Shown: positions 1-10,389, counted from the first letter of the stretch. The stretch is DNA of 16,520 nucleotides from Pseudomonadota bacterium (GCA_023428515.1 JAEYXI010000142.1:1-16520); one strand, 5' to 3'. Notes: generated from the sequence alone by a model not told the origin. Numbers and translations are program-made.

Positions 1-832
1 CCTCCGGGTTCACATTCGCCCAGAAGCCGTATTCGGATGGCTGCAGCGCCTCCCACAGCCCAACCGGCCGCTCCTCGACGAAGGAGATCTTGCGGATCGA
101 CTTGATCGACTTGAAGCCGTATTTCCACGGCAGGTGCAGCCTGAGCGGCGCGCCATGCTGCTTGGCGACCGGCTTGTCGAAGGCGCCGGTGACGATGAAG
201 GCGAGGTCGTTTGCAGCCTCTTCGATCGTCACGCCTTCGATATAGGGCCAAGGGTAGAGGAAGCTGTTCTGCCCGTCCGCCATCTCTGGGTCGAGGAAAG
301 TCTCGAAGCGAACGAATTTGGCGGAAGCTTGCGGCTTCGCCAGCGCGACCAGCGATTTCAGCGGAAACCCGGCCCAGGGGACCGCCATGGACCATGCCTC
401 GACACAGCGGTGGCGATAGAGCCGCGTCTCCAGCGGGATTTTTAGCACCAGATCGTCGAAGGCGATGGTGAAAGGCTTTTCGACCAGGCCGTCGATCGCG
501 ACCTCCCAGGGACGGATGACGAGATTCTGCGCGTTGGCGGCAATATCCTTGCTCGTCCCGAACTCGTAGAAATTGTTGTAGTGGCCGTTGATCTCTTCGG
601 GCGTGATCGCGCGGTCGAGCTTGAAGGCCTCGTTCTTCTTCGCCGGATAGAGATCGGCGGTCGGATCGGCGGCCTCGGCCCGGCCTCTTTCCGTGGAGAA
701 GGCGAGGGTCGCGGCCGTCAGCATGCCGAGCCCCAAACCCTGCAGGATGCGGCGCCGGTCGAGGTAGACGCTTTCGGGCGTCGCCTGGCTTTCGGGGATC
801 GCCCAGGAAGGGCGGTGAAGTATCGAGACCAT
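1..832 (-). CDS. msrP: Protein-methionine-sulfoxide reductase, molybdopterin catalytic subunit MsrP (C-terminus cut by window edge)
   Basis: MsrP (YedY) is a periplasmic molybdopterin enzyme that reduces methionine sulfoxide in exported proteins, with electrons from the membrane haem protein MsrQ. 277 residues are visible. A twin-arginine signal lies at about residues 25-46 (RRRILQG followed by a hydrophobic stretch). The molybdenum-ligating cysteine is C143 in RHRCVEAWSM, a motif shared with E. coli YedY. The last visible residues, PSEYGFWANVNPE, match the family near its C-terminus, so about 40 residues should lie left of position 1. The ATG at 832 has a GAGGAG ribosome site about 8 bases upstream. 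msrQ would be expected just downstream, outside the window. The identification is secure; the Mo-ligand assignment is by homology. Confidence 0.95.
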   Translation of the reverse strand, partial: MVSILHRPSWAIPESQATPESVYLDRRRILQGLGLGMLTAATLAFSTERGRAEAADPTADLYPAKKNEAFKLDRAITPEEINGHYNNFYEFGTSKDIAANAQNLVIRPWEVAIDGLVEKPFTIAFDDLVLKIPLETRLYRHRCVEAWSMAVPWAGFPLKSLVALAKPQASAKFVRFETFLDPEMADGQNSFLYPWPYIEGVTIEEAANDLAFIVTGAFDKPVAKQHGAPLRLHLPWKYGFKSIKSIRKISFVEERPVGLWEALQPSEYGFWANVNPE

Positions 833-866
833 GGACTTGCTCCTCGGCTGCAACATCTGCCGCGAA

Positions 867-889
867 TGAGGCGGGATCAACCCGCCTCA
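867..889 (-). terminator. Strong hairpin between the EF-G-like gene and msrP
   Basis: A perfect 9-bp stem (TGAGGCGGG pairing with CCCGCCTCA) around a 5-base loop lies 54 bases after the stop of the EF-G-like gene and 35 bases before msrP. There is no U-tract on either strand, so it may be a weak terminator, a pause site or an mRNA-stabilising element rather than a true intrinsic terminator. Confidence 0.4.
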
Positions 890-943
890 CATCACGTTCG
901 CGTGCCGCCGCAGGATTGTTACGTCCGGCAGGCCGATTTTGTT

Positions 944-3001
944 TCAGGCGGCCTTGCCGCCCGCGCTGGCGTTCATCACCTGGTCGGCAAGCCGCCCGGT
1001 GAGTTCGGCCATATGGTCGAACGTCGCCCTGTAGCTCGCCACGCCCGCCGTGGCCGAGCGCAGCTCGATGATCAGGTCGCCGATCTCCGACTGCGGCATG
1101 GTCGCCTCGACCACGTCCCAGCCCGGCCAGCCGGGCCGCGCGTCGAAGCCAAGGATCTGGCCGCGCCGCTGCGGCACCAGCGCCGTGATCTTCGCCGTCA
1201 TCTCGGACGGCGTGGCGATCTCTACCTTCATGACCGGCTCGAGCAGCACCGGCGAGCATTGCGCCATGCCTTCCTTCATGCCGATGCGCGCCGCCATCTG
1301 GAACGCCATGTCGGAGGAATCGACCGCATGGTAGGAGCCGTCCGACAGGTTGACGGCGAGATCGACGACGGGGAAGCCCAGCGGCCCCGTTTTCAGGTAG
1401 TCGCGTATGCCTGTTTCCACCGACTGGATGTACTGCTTCGGGACCACGCCGCCGGTGATCGTATCGGTGAACTGGAAGCCGGAGCCGCGCGGCAGAGGCT
1501 TGATGTCGATCACGACATCGCCGAACTGGCCGTGGCCGCCCGACTGCTTCTTGTGGCGGCCGCGCTGGGTCGCGCCTTTGCGGATCGTTTCGCGGTAGGG
1601 GACGGCAGGCGGGTGTACCTCGATCGGGATCTGGTTCTTGCCCTCCAGCCGCTCCACGGTGACACGCAGATGCATCTCGCCGTGTCCGGAGAGCACAGTC
1701 TCGCCGGAATCCTGGTTGTGGCGGAGCGTCAGCGAGGGATCCTCCTCGGCGAGGCGTTGGATCGCGGCCGACATCTTCACCTCGTCCTTGCGCTCCCTGG
1801 GGCGCAGCGAGAAAGCGTAGACCGGCTGCGGCGGCTCCAGCGTCACCAGCGGAGCGATGCCGCCCTTGGCCGACGTCAGCGTCTGCCCGGTCTTCACCGC
1901 GTCGAGCTTGCCGAGCGCCACCGTTTCGCCGGCCTTCGCCGATGCGAGCTTCGACTGGTCCTTGCCGAGCATGCGGTAGATGCCAGAGACCTTGGCGGTC
2001 TCGCTGGGCGACAGCCAGAGTTCCGAACCGTCGGCGACCGAGCCGGACAGGATGCGCGAAACGGATAGCTTGCCGCCATGGGCGGTGTGGATCGTCTTCA
2101 TCACCTGCACGAAAGCTGCGTTGCCGTCGGGAACTCCGAGGCGCTTGGCCGTCGCAGTGACATCGGGCGCGTCGTGGCGGATGGCCTTGAGAAGCCTGAG
2201 CACGCCGTTGCCCTTCTCCGCAGTGCCGATCAGCACCGGCGTCACCGACCCGTCGCGCAGGTCCGCCGAGAGATCGTCAAACACCTCGTCGCGCGGCGGC
2301 TCCTTTTCCTCGAGGAGCTGTTCCATCAAGAGGTCGTCATGGTCGGCGAGAGTCTCGAGCATGGAGAAACGCGCCTCGATCTCGCGCGCTTTCTCGTCAT
2401 CAGGAATTTCCGCGACCTCGCTCTCGGCGAATTCGCGCCAGATGTAGGCGCGCTCCAGCGCGAGGTCGATCGAGCCGATGACCGCGCCGTCCTTGCGCAG
2501 CGGGATCTGCCTCAAGAGCAGCGGCGCGGCGCTCGCCGGCTGCAGGAGCTTCAGCGTATCGCGCACGCCGGCGGCGGTCCTGTCGATCTTGTTGAGGAAC
2601 AGGATGCGCGGCACGCCGAGATCGTCGAGCTTGCGCATGATGAGCTGAAGCGCCGGGATTTTTTTCTCATCGGCTTCGGCGACCACTACCGCCACGTCGG
2701 ACGCTGCAAGTACGGCATCCGCCTCGAAGGCGAACTCGACGGAGCCGGGGCAGTCGACGAAGGTCAGGCTGTCGCCCATGAAGTCGACCGTGGCGACGGA
2801 CGCCTCGACGCTCATGGCGTGGGCTTTTGCTTCGGGCGAATGGTCGGAAACGGTGCTGCCGGACGAAACCGGATTCTGGCGGGGGATGGCGCCCGTTCGG
2901 GCGAGGATTGCTTCAAGAAGGGTGGTTTTTCCGCTGGCGAAGGGACCGACGATGGCGATGCATTTCGGTCCCGTGCGTCTTCCTCCGGCACGACTTCCCA
3001 T
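944..3001 (-). CDS. Elongation factor G-like translational GTPase (divergent EF-G paralogue)
   Basis: A protein of 685 residues with the EF-G domain plan: GTPase domain at about 1-280, then the beta-barrel domain II and domains III, IV and V. The P-loop is GPFASGKT (residues 19-26) and G4 is NKID; the G5 region has GTAEKGNGV. Domain IV carries the family stretch [10 protein letters not shown]. It is unusual at G3, which reads DCPGS where canonical EF-G has DTPGH, so the catalytic histidine is replaced by serine. The switch I stretch also lacks the usual RGIT. This fits the EF-G2-like paralogues that stand outside the str operon, some of which are poor GTPases. The ATG at 3001 is preferred over a GTG at 3016 because GGAGG sits 8 bases before it. 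The exact role is unknown; it may be translational or ribosome-associated under stress. Confidence 0.88.
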   Translation of the reverse strand: MGSRAGGRRTGPKCIAIVGPFASGKTTLLEAILARTGAIPRQNPVSSGSTVSDHSPEAKAHAMSVEASVATVDFMGDSLTFVDCPGSVEFAFEADAVLAASDVAVVVAEADEKKIPALQLIMRKLDDLGVPRILFLNKIDRTAAGVRDTLKLLQPASAAPLLLRQIPLRKDGAVIGSIDLALERAYIWREFAESEVAEIPDDEKAREIEARFSMLETLADHDDLLMEQLLEEKEPPRDEVFDDLSADLRDGSVTPVLIGTAEKGNGVLRLLKAIRHDAPDVTATAKRLGVPDGNAAFVQVMKTIHTAHGGKLSVSRILSGSVADGSELWLSPSETAKVSGIYRMLGKDQSKLASAKAGETVALGKLDAVKTGQTLTSAKGGIAPLVTLEPPQPVYAFSLRPRERKDEVKMSAAIQRLAEEDPSLTLRHNQDSGETVLSGHGEMHLRVTVERLEGKNQIPIEVHPPAVPYRETIRKGATQRGRHKKQSGGHGQFGDVVIDIKPLPRGSGFQFTDTITGGVVPKQYIQSVETGIRDYLKTGPLGFPVVDLAVNLSDGSYHAVDSSDMAFQMAARIGMKEGMAQCSPVLLEPVMKVEIATPSEMTAKITALVPQRRGQILGFDARPGWPGWDVVEATMPQSEIGDLIIELRSATAGVASYRATFDHMAELTGRLADQVMNASAGGKAA

Positions 3002-3020
3002 GTTGCTGGCCTCCACTCTG

Positions 3021-3097
3021 GCGTTCCAGTGAGCGGCGGCCGGCCTGCGGCCGTCGCATGCGTTCCCAATGAGCGGCGGCCGGCCTGCGACCGTCGC
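3021..3097. repeat. Two tandem copies of a ~37-bp GC-rich palindromic unit
   Basis: Copy 1 (3021-3057) and copy 2 (3060-3097) share GCGTTCC, then GAGCGGCGGCCGGCCTGCG, then CCGTCGC, with a single-base insertion and two or three substitutions. Each contains CGGCCG-type inverted arms able to form a hairpin. They lie directly upstream of the EF-G-like gene, in the divergent gap before the cupin gene. Confidence 0.7.
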
Positions 3098-3286
3098 GGG
3101 GCGGGGTCTTCTGCCACCTGCCCGAACTCATCGTTCCACGGCTTGGGGTTCAGGGCAAGGGGGCGCAATATTCAGTGGGCGTTTGACTTTCGACCAACGA
3201 AAATCGCCGTGCCGGTTGAGCAAGCTGCCGCGGTGGCGCAAAATGCCTGCAGCGTTCAGGTCCCGAATTTCCCGGAAGGAGTTTCC

Positions 3287-3682
3287 ATGAAGATCATCCC
3301 GGTTGGCAGCGTCGCTACGGTTTATGCACCCGAGAAATATTTTACCGGCCGCGTGTTGCAGACGCCTGTCATCGAGACGGAGGCGCCCTCCCGGGTGCGC
3401 GCCACCACGGTGAGCTTCGAGCCCGGCGCGCGTACCGCCTGGCACACCCATCCGCTCGGCCAGACGCTCTACGTCACCTCCGGCGCCGGCCTTGTCCAGA
3501 GCTGGGACGGGCCGATCAGGGAGATCAAGGCCGGCGACGTCGTCTTCTTCACGCCAGGCGAAAAGCACTGGCATGGCGCCGGCCCGAAAACGGCGATGAC
3601 GCACCTTGCCGTGCATGAGGCCCTCGACGGGGTGCATGTGGAGTGGCTGGAGAAAGTGTCCGACGAGCAGTATGCGGGCTAA
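3287..3682 (+). CDS. Small manganese-type cupin, (R)-mandelonitrile lyase-like
   Basis: A single-domain cupin of 131 residues. The metal site is clear: H53 and H55 in [10 protein letters not shown]59 in the same motif, and H94 in GEKHWHG, with H96 as a likely catalytic base. From memory, the sequence resembles the cupin hydroxynitrile lyase of Granulicella (GtHNL) over its whole length, including [18 protein letters not shown] and GEKHWHG, with identical numbering of the metal ligands. Such cupins cleave or form cyanohydrins in vitro, but their native role is unknown. Many related genes are annotated simply as cupin or carboxymuconolactone-decarboxylase-linked cupin. AAGGAG precedes the ATG at 3287 by 7 bases. 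It is transcribed away from the EF-G-like gene and no partner is evident. Confidence 0.88.
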   Translation: MKIIPVGSVATVYAPEKYFTGRVLQTPVIETEAPSRVRATTVSFEPGARTAWHTHPLGQTLYVTSGAGLVQSWDGPIREIKAGDVVFFTPGEKHWHGAGPKTAMTHLAVHEALDGVHVEWLEKVSDEQYAG

Positions 3683-3783
3683 CGCCCGAACGGTTGGCTC
3701 AGGTCGATCCTCGATCCGAATCCATGGCGGGGGAGACGCCGCCTAAGGTTAGGCGTGACCAGGATTAACTAAATTGGCACGGC

Positions 3784-4959
3784 TCAGAACAGTGCACCGA
3801 TTTTGCGGCGGATCATGCGGCGCGGGCTGCGGAAGAAGAAGGGCAGCAATTCACTGGCAAGCTCCCGCGCCGTCTTTTGCATCGCCCGATCGTGGTAACA
3901 TTCGAGAATTATGGATCGTAGCCGCTCGGAGGTCTGCTCGTCCTTGGCAACCTGGCGCACCACGCCCCGCTTTGCGCCGGCCAGCGCATTGTATTGTTGC
4001 TCGAGTTGCTGCGGCAGCGCCACGCTTGGAATGCCGGCCGCCAGCCCGAGACAGAGCGTGCCATGCTGCGCGGAATTCACCATGAGACGCGATTTACGAC
4101 ATATGGCGCTGGGCGGTATCGGCGCCCGTTCCACGATCACGCCAGAGGCTTCGAGACGTTGCGATGCTTCAGCTTCAAGCGCGGGAGCGAAAATGCGTAC
4201 CGGCACGCGCAAATCCGACAGCGCCTCGATGATTGCTGGATTTGAACCTTCCGTAGTCGAGAACTAGACAAAGATCTCTTCGCGATCCTCAAAGTCATGA
4301 GCTCCCATCTCGATTCTGGGGGGTATCAACGGATCGCGCCGGTCGCCAGAATACGGGTCGAGCAGGGGAATCGTCCGGACGATTTGCGCCTCGCAGGCGT
4401 AGATATCGGGAAGGTGGCGTATTTCCGGGACCCCAAGCGGCATTGCTGCCCGGTTCACGCATTCGGTCATCTGTGCTTCATCGTGGATACGCTCAGCGTA
4501 TTCAGGAATGAATATGGGAAACTTCTCAGTGCCGGGCGGGGGAACGGTATAGCCAATCCCGGCCGCTACGGCAGGGACGCCCAGTCCACGCGCCGCCAGC
4601 AGTGCGCAAGGCGCGAAATCACCGATGACCAACGAAATCCGCCTCGCGCGGATGATCTCCTGCCACCAGGCAATTTGGCGCGATAGGAATTCTTGATCAC
4701 GAAAACCGAGGTCGCCGAGATATTCCCCCCAGGTCGAGGTTGGAATATCGCCCAGGGCAATCCGATCCGACCTGTCGTAATTCAGGAAGGCGGCTTGGAA
4801 AACGGAACTGCAAAGCGGTCTGATTTCGTCGGCGTGCTGCATCAAGCAGAGTGCTGCGTCGAATTCGAAGCGGTCTTCCAAAGCCTCGGCAATCGACTTC
4901 AGTTCGGAAAGATGCCCTCGACCGGTGCCGCATTCCCAAGCCAGCAGCGCTCGCCGCAT
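3784..4959 (-). pseudogene. GT-B family glycosyltransferase interrupted by an in-frame amber codon
   Basis: One continuous reading frame from the ATG at 4959 to the TGA at 3784 is broken only by a TAG at 4264-4266. The N-terminal part (231 residues) starts WECGTGRGHLSELKSI, the acceptor-side start typical of MGT/UGT-like enzymes. After the TAG, coding similarity resumes at once in the same frame (FSTTEGSNPAIIEAL). The C-terminal part carries the nucleotide-sugar signature, including NSAQHGTLCLGLAAGIPSVA and, a little further on, EQQYNALAGAKRG. The codon before the stop is Val and the next is Phe; a Tyr codon one base away would restore the protein to about 391 residues. The gene starts 27 bases after the collagen-tailed outer-membrane protein, so they are probably co-transcribed. 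Base composition looks lower in GC than the flanks. Sequencing error, recent nonsense mutation and readthrough are all possible. Confidence 0.8.
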
Positions 4960-4986
4960 CTTTATGTCAGCAAGCCGCGAGAGCGG

Positions 4987-5880
4987 TCATGCCGGCCCGG
5001 TTGGTCCAGTCGGTCCGCTCGGCCCAGTCGGCCCGGTAGGTCCAGTCGGCCCGGTGGGTCCTGTGGGCCCAGTCGTGGGTGGGTCGGGCAAATCGGCCAC
5101 CGGCAATGCGTCGAACAGCCTGATGCGTGGATCGTCCTCGCGGTGACGCTCGATGAGCGACTTGCCGGGCTCGCCGAAGTACACGCGCAAACCAACACGC
5201 GCCGTGGTGGTGTCGTCGCCGAAGGTGCCGTCGCCGAACACAGCTATGTTGCGGCTTGCGAAAGGAAGAAGAGCTTCGCCGCCGACCCGGCCATAAGTTT
5301 CGTCGAAGCGATGAATGACGCCGCCATGAATACGAAGATCGTCGGTTGCGTAGAATACAGCGAGTGCCTCGGCGGAGAAATACGTCTCATTGAAGTCGTC
5401 GCCGTCTGTGTAATCGGCGCCAACGAAGGCCTCGACCGAGAAGCGGTCAAGATAGAGTTCTCCCTCGGCGCCGAAGCGCCAGTTGGTCAGATCGACGTCG
5501 AAGTCGCTGTCTACCCCAACCACTTCGCCGTAGAAGCCCAGAAGCGCCACGTCCGGGTTGCGCCAGAACGCGTGGACGGCTCCGCCGAAAGTCGTTCCGT
5601 AATCGTCGGCGTCGGCAATGCCGCCGTCGATCTGCAGGCCGAACTGCTGTCCGAGCGGGAAGGAGATGGCGCCGGCGAGGTTCCCCATATTCGTATCGCC
5701 GAAATTATCGACGTCGACGTAGGTGTAGGCGGCTTCGATCTTGCCGTTTATGCCCGACACCGCCGGCTTCGGACCTTCGAAGCGTTCTTCGAAGTTTGCG
5801 GGCACATCAGCTGCGAACGCCGCCGATCCCATCATGCCGGTGACTGCAATAAGGGAGATGTAAGAAACTGAATTCTTCAT
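4987..5880 (-). CDS. Outer-membrane beta-barrel protein with C-terminal collagen-like Gly-Pro-Thr tail
   Basis: 297 residues. A Sec signal peptide covers residues 1-23 (cleavage AAFA|ADVP). Residues 40-236 alternate as expected for a small porin-like barrel (for example GKIEAAYTYVDVD) and end in the strand TARVGLRVYF with a terminal aromatic, where most such proteins stop. Here a 34-residue linker rich in charge and proline follows (SLIERHREDDPRIRLFDALP), then nine collagen triplets, seven GPT plus one GPS and one GPA, up to the stop. The start is the ATG at 5880; the upstream site is G-rich but not a classic ribosome site. A glycosyltransferase gene follows 27 bases downstream. In other bacteria, Thr in GPT triplets is an O-glycosylation site (BclA of Bacillus), so the neighbour may act on this tail; that link is inference. 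Confidence 0.8.
   Translation of the reverse strand: MKNSVSYISLIAVTGMMGSAAFAADVPANFEERFEGPKPAVSGINGKIEAAYTYVDVDNFGDTNMGNLAGAISFPLGQQFGLQIDGGIADADDYGTTFGGAVHAFWRNPDVALLGFYGEVVGVDSDFDVDLTNWRFGAEGELYLDRFSVEAFVGADYTDGDDFNETYFSAEALAVFYATDDLRIHGGVIHRFDETYGRVGGEALLPFASRNIAVFGDGTFGDDTTTARVGLRVYFGEPGKSLIERHREDDPRIRLFDALPVADLPDPPTTGPTGPTGPTGPTGPTGPSGPTGPTGPA
4990..5070 (-). repeat. Nine collagen-type G-P-X codon triplets (9-base period)
   Basis: The last 81 bases before the stop are nine tandem 9-base units encoding Gly-Pro-X, with X = Thr in seven, Ser in the sixth and Ala in the ninth. Third positions vary (GGG/GGA, CCC/CCG/CCT/CCA, ACA/ACC/ACT), so the protein repeat is kept while the DNA repeat has drifted. 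That suggests selection on the peptide rather than a very recent slippage expansion. Confidence 0.9.
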
Positions 5881-6049
5881 GCCCGCCCCCGCCGACTAAG
5901 AGAAATACTTTAATTACTTGCCTGCCTGAGGGTGCTTAGTTGCCACATGGGTTGACGCAAAGGAAAGGCCCTTGCCGGCTTACCGCAAGCTTTTCCGGGT
6001 AAGAAAGCACCGGAACACCGGCAAGTGTCACCCAAACGTCACAGTTTTG

Positions 6050-6074
6050 GCGTCCCGGCTCAGGGCCGAGACGC
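6050..6074 (-). terminator. Hairpin just downstream of aatA
   Basis: A 10-bp stem with one G-U pair (on the minus strand GCGTCTCGGC pairing with GCCGGGACGC, 5-base loop) begins 9 bases after the aatA stop. No U-tract follows, so efficient intrinsic termination is uncertain. It separates aatA from the outer-membrane protein gene on the same strand. The rest of the gap (5881-6049) shows no convincing promoter to me. Confidence 0.45.
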
Positions 6075-6082
6075 TTGACGGG

Positions 6083-8385
<2,303 letters not shown>

Positions 8386-8389
<4 letters not shown>

Positions 8390-9234
8390 GTATCGAGTCG
8401 GAACGGCAAGTCAGCCTGGATGACGCCCTCATCGTCGATGAGATCGGCATCGAGAGCGGCTGCTACGGCCTCTACCGCCTGCGCGGCCTTTACCAGCCCA
8501 TCTTCAAACGTCGGGAAAAGACCATGAAGATGGTTGCCGTCGAGGGGACCGCCGCTCCCTTCGTCGCCGGGGAGGAGGTGCCTTCCGAGGTCTTCCTGGC
8601 CGCCGTCTCCGACGACGATCAGGACTTCATCGAGGAGATGGGCCTTGCGGTGTCGTTGCGCAATCATCGCAACAACGGAGTGGGCATGCTGGATCTCGTG
8701 GTCGATCCCAAGGGCAACGACCCGGGGACGCTGATCGATCGGGTTCGGCTCATCGCCGGAGAGCTTGCCGGAGCGGGGCTCGATGCCAGTAGCGTCGTGT
8801 GCGCGCTGGGCGAGCACGCGACCTCCGACAAGGCGTTGCTCGCCCGGCTCGCTGCCGAGTTGCGCGGCCATGGGCTGCGGATCGCGGGCGGCGATTTCGG
8901 CGCAGGTCACTGGACCGACGAGGCGGTCGATCTTCTGAAGCCTGAGATCGTCAGGATCGATGGCGGCTGGTTCCGCCAGGTCTGCCGCGACGCCACCACG
9001 GTCAGGCTGTTCGATGCCGTGGTTTCGCGTCTGCGCGAGCGTTCGTCGAAAGTGCTGGTGACCGGCATCGAGAACGGGGCGCAACTCGGCGTGGCGCTGC
9101 GGGTAGGCGCCGACCTGCTCCAGGGTCCCCATCTGGCGGCGCCTGTGCTGGTCGGCATGGAACTCGACGATCGGCCGCTGTCCATCGTCGAAAAGGTGGG
9201 CGAAGCGCAGCGGATCATTCCGCTGTTCGGCTGA
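8386..9234 (+). CDS. Degenerate EAL-domain protein, probably non-catalytic
   Basis: 282 residues that align along the length of the preceding EAL protein but have lost most catalytic residues. EAL reads E53-G-T, the Asn position is Val (LVVDPK), the ELTE-type Glu is A140 in VCALGE, the DD pair is G169-D170 in GGDFG, the Lys is R190 in VRID, and EGxE reads T226-GIE. The Gln in LLQGP remains. The fold is therefore probably intact (YQPIF, VDLLKPEIVRIDGGWF) while phosphodiesterase activity is unlikely. Degenerate EAL proteins elsewhere act as c-di-GMP receptors or as protein-binding regulators. ATGA overlap with the upstream gene implies stoichiometric co-expression; tandem duplication followed by decay is the simplest origin. 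The first 35 residues are unique and acidic. Confidence 0.82.
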
Positions 9235-9326
9235 CGCATCACGAACGCTGATCGATCGGCAAGTAAAAATCGCTGGATGCGGTTCCCTGTGCGAGGCAAT
9301 GATCTGCCTCCGCACAGGAGAGCACT

Positions 9327-9938
9327 ATGACGACCATCTACGGCATGACCGACAGCGGCAATTGCTACAAGCCGCGCCTGCTGATGGCCAAGCTCGCCCG
9401 GCCTTTCCGCCATGTCGAGGTCAGCTCGCATGACGGCGGCACCCGGTCCGAGGCCTTTACTGCCAAGAACCCGAACGCCATGGTGCCGCTGCTCGAATTC
9501 GACGATGGGCGGCTGCTCGCCGAATCCAATGCGATCCTGCTGCATCTTGGCGAGGGGACGCGCTTCCTGCCCGAGGACGCCTACGAACGGGCGCTCGCCT
9601 ATCAGTGGCTGTTCTTCGAGCAATACAGCCATGAGCCGTATATCGCGGTGCGCCGTGCTTTGCTGACCTTCCCGAGCCGGAAGAAGGACGCCACGCCCGA
9701 ACGCCTGCAGGTGACGCTGGAACGCGGCAACAAGGCGCTGCGGGTCATGGAGAAGCGTCTTGGCGAAACGCCGTTCTTCGCGGGACCGGCGCTCAGCGTC
9801 GCCGACATCGCGCTCTATGCCTATACGCATGTGGCGGAGGAGGGCGGCTTCGACCTCGGCGACTATCCCGCGGTCGGCGCCTGGTTGAAGCGGATCGAGG
9901 GCGATCCGGGCCATGTGCCGATCGACTGGCTGCCCTAG
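9327..9938 (+). CDS. Glutathione S-transferase family protein
   Basis: 203 residues with a thioredoxin-like N-terminal domain (about 1-75) and an all-helical C-terminal domain (about 85-200). The N-terminal YGMTDSGNCYKPRLL offers Ser10/Cys13 as candidate glutathione-activating residues. NPNAMVPLLEFDDGRLLAESNAI holds the cis-proline after Val and the Glu-Ser pair that grips the gamma-glutamyl group. FFAGPALSVADIALYAY is the usual helix-capping stretch of the C-terminal domain. The enzyme is cytoplasmic, conjugating or reducing electrophiles with glutathione; the substrate cannot be told from sequence. The ATG at 9327 has AGGAG 7 bases upstream. The gene lies 92 bases after the EAL pair and may have its own promoter. 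Confidence 0.9.
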   Translation: MTTIYGMTDSGNCYKPRLLMAKLARPFRHVEVSSHDGGTRSEAFTAKNPNAMVPLLEFDDGRLLAESNAILLHLGEGTRFLPEDAYERALAYQWLFFEQYSHEPYIAVRRALLTFPSRKKDATPERLQVTLERGNKALRVMEKRLGETPFFAGPALSVADIALYAYTHVAEEGGFDLGDYPAVGAWLKRIEGDPGHVPIDWLP

Positions 9939-9989
9939 GCCTTTCGGCCGAGGCCAGCCTACGGCAAGCCTGGCGCGCATCGCGCAAAC

Positions 9990-10016
9990 AAAAAAGGCGG
10001 GGCAAAACCCCGCCTT
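9990..10016 (-). terminator. Intrinsic terminator of the cspA unit
   Basis: On the minus strand AAGGCGGGG pairs with CCCCGCCTT around a 5-base loop and is followed by six T, then G and three more T. It ends a 3' region of about 160 bases after cspA. The stem could also stop plus-strand transcription from the glutathione S-transferase gene, though the T-tail on that side is only two bases. Confidence 0.85.
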
Positions 10017-10122
10017 CCGAGTTCCAAGGCGACTGACCGGGAGCATCCAATCCGAAACTGCAGCAATCTGCTGATCAGGACTTCGGACCTTTTGCGGCCT
10101 CGCGCGCCACTGGCGCGGCCGT

Positions 10123-10169
10123 CAGTACATCCGTGACTTGCCGCGCGCTCCGTCAATCGGGAGCGCGCG
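10123..10169 (-). other. Structured cspA 3' region: hairpin followed by CACGGATGTACTG
   Basis: Eight bases after the cspA stop, a 10-bp perfect stem (CGCGCGCTCC with GGAGCGCGCG, 10142-10169, 8-base loop) is followed by CACGGATGTACTG (10123-10135). The same order, a CG-rich hairpin then the identical 13-mer, recurs downstream of the short Csp-like reading frame at 14258-14285. Function unknown: mRNA stabilisation, an sRNA processed from the 3' UTR, or a protein-binding site. Confidence 0.5.
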
Positions 10170-10176
10170 TTTCAGG

Positions 10177-10389
10177 TCAGCCGGCCTTGGACAGAGATCC
10201 AGCAGCGGACTTGCCGGTACGGCGGTCCTGCTCGATCTCGAAATTGATCTTCTGGCCTTCGTTCAGGCTGGTCATGCCGGCCCGCTCGACTGCGGAGATG
10301 TGGACGAAAACGTCCGGACCGCCAGCGTCAGGCTGGATGAAGCCGAAACCCTTGGTCGCGTTGAACCACTTTACGGTTCCAGTTGCCAT
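10177..10389 (-). CDS. cspA: Cold-shock domain protein, CspA family
   Basis: 70 residues, the typical length of a single cold-shock domain. RNP1 is KGFGFI (residues 13-18) and RNP2 is VFVHI (27-31), the two aromatic-bearing strands that bind single-stranded RNA/DNA. The N-terminus [19 protein letters not shown] is standard. These proteins melt RNA secondary structure, either after cold shock or constitutively. The ATG at 10389 has GAGGA 6 bases upstream. The unit is complete and monocistronic: promoter at 10530-10558, a leader of about 134 bases with a hairpin, the reading frame, a structured 3' region and a terminator. The long leader is the usual seat of temperature-dependent control in csp genes. 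Alphaproteobacteria have several csp paralogues, so the exact symbol is uncertain. Confidence 0.95.
   Translation of the reverse strand: MATGTVKWFNATKGFGFIQPDAGGPDVFVHISAVERAGMTSLNEGQKINFEIEQDRRTGKSAAGSLSKAG

Noticed and set aside
581..3682. Two very long plus-strand open frames opposite the EF-G-like gene, the second running into the cupin
   Set aside because: They are mirror frames of GC-rich minus-strand coding sequence; their translations are Arg/His-rich without domains, while the minus strand has a complete EF-G. Only the part from 3287 is real, as the cupin.
3742..3755. GCCTAA/TTAGGC inverted repeat between the cupin and glycosyltransferase stops
   Set aside because: Short stem, two-base apparent loop and no T-run on either strand; not convincing as a bidirectional terminator.
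3784..4212. The C-terminal half of the glycosyltransferase as a separate gene starting at TTG 4212
   Set aside because: The frame is continuous across the amber codon with family sequence between 4264 and 4212, so a new start at 4212 would discard conserved residues and lacks a ribosome site.
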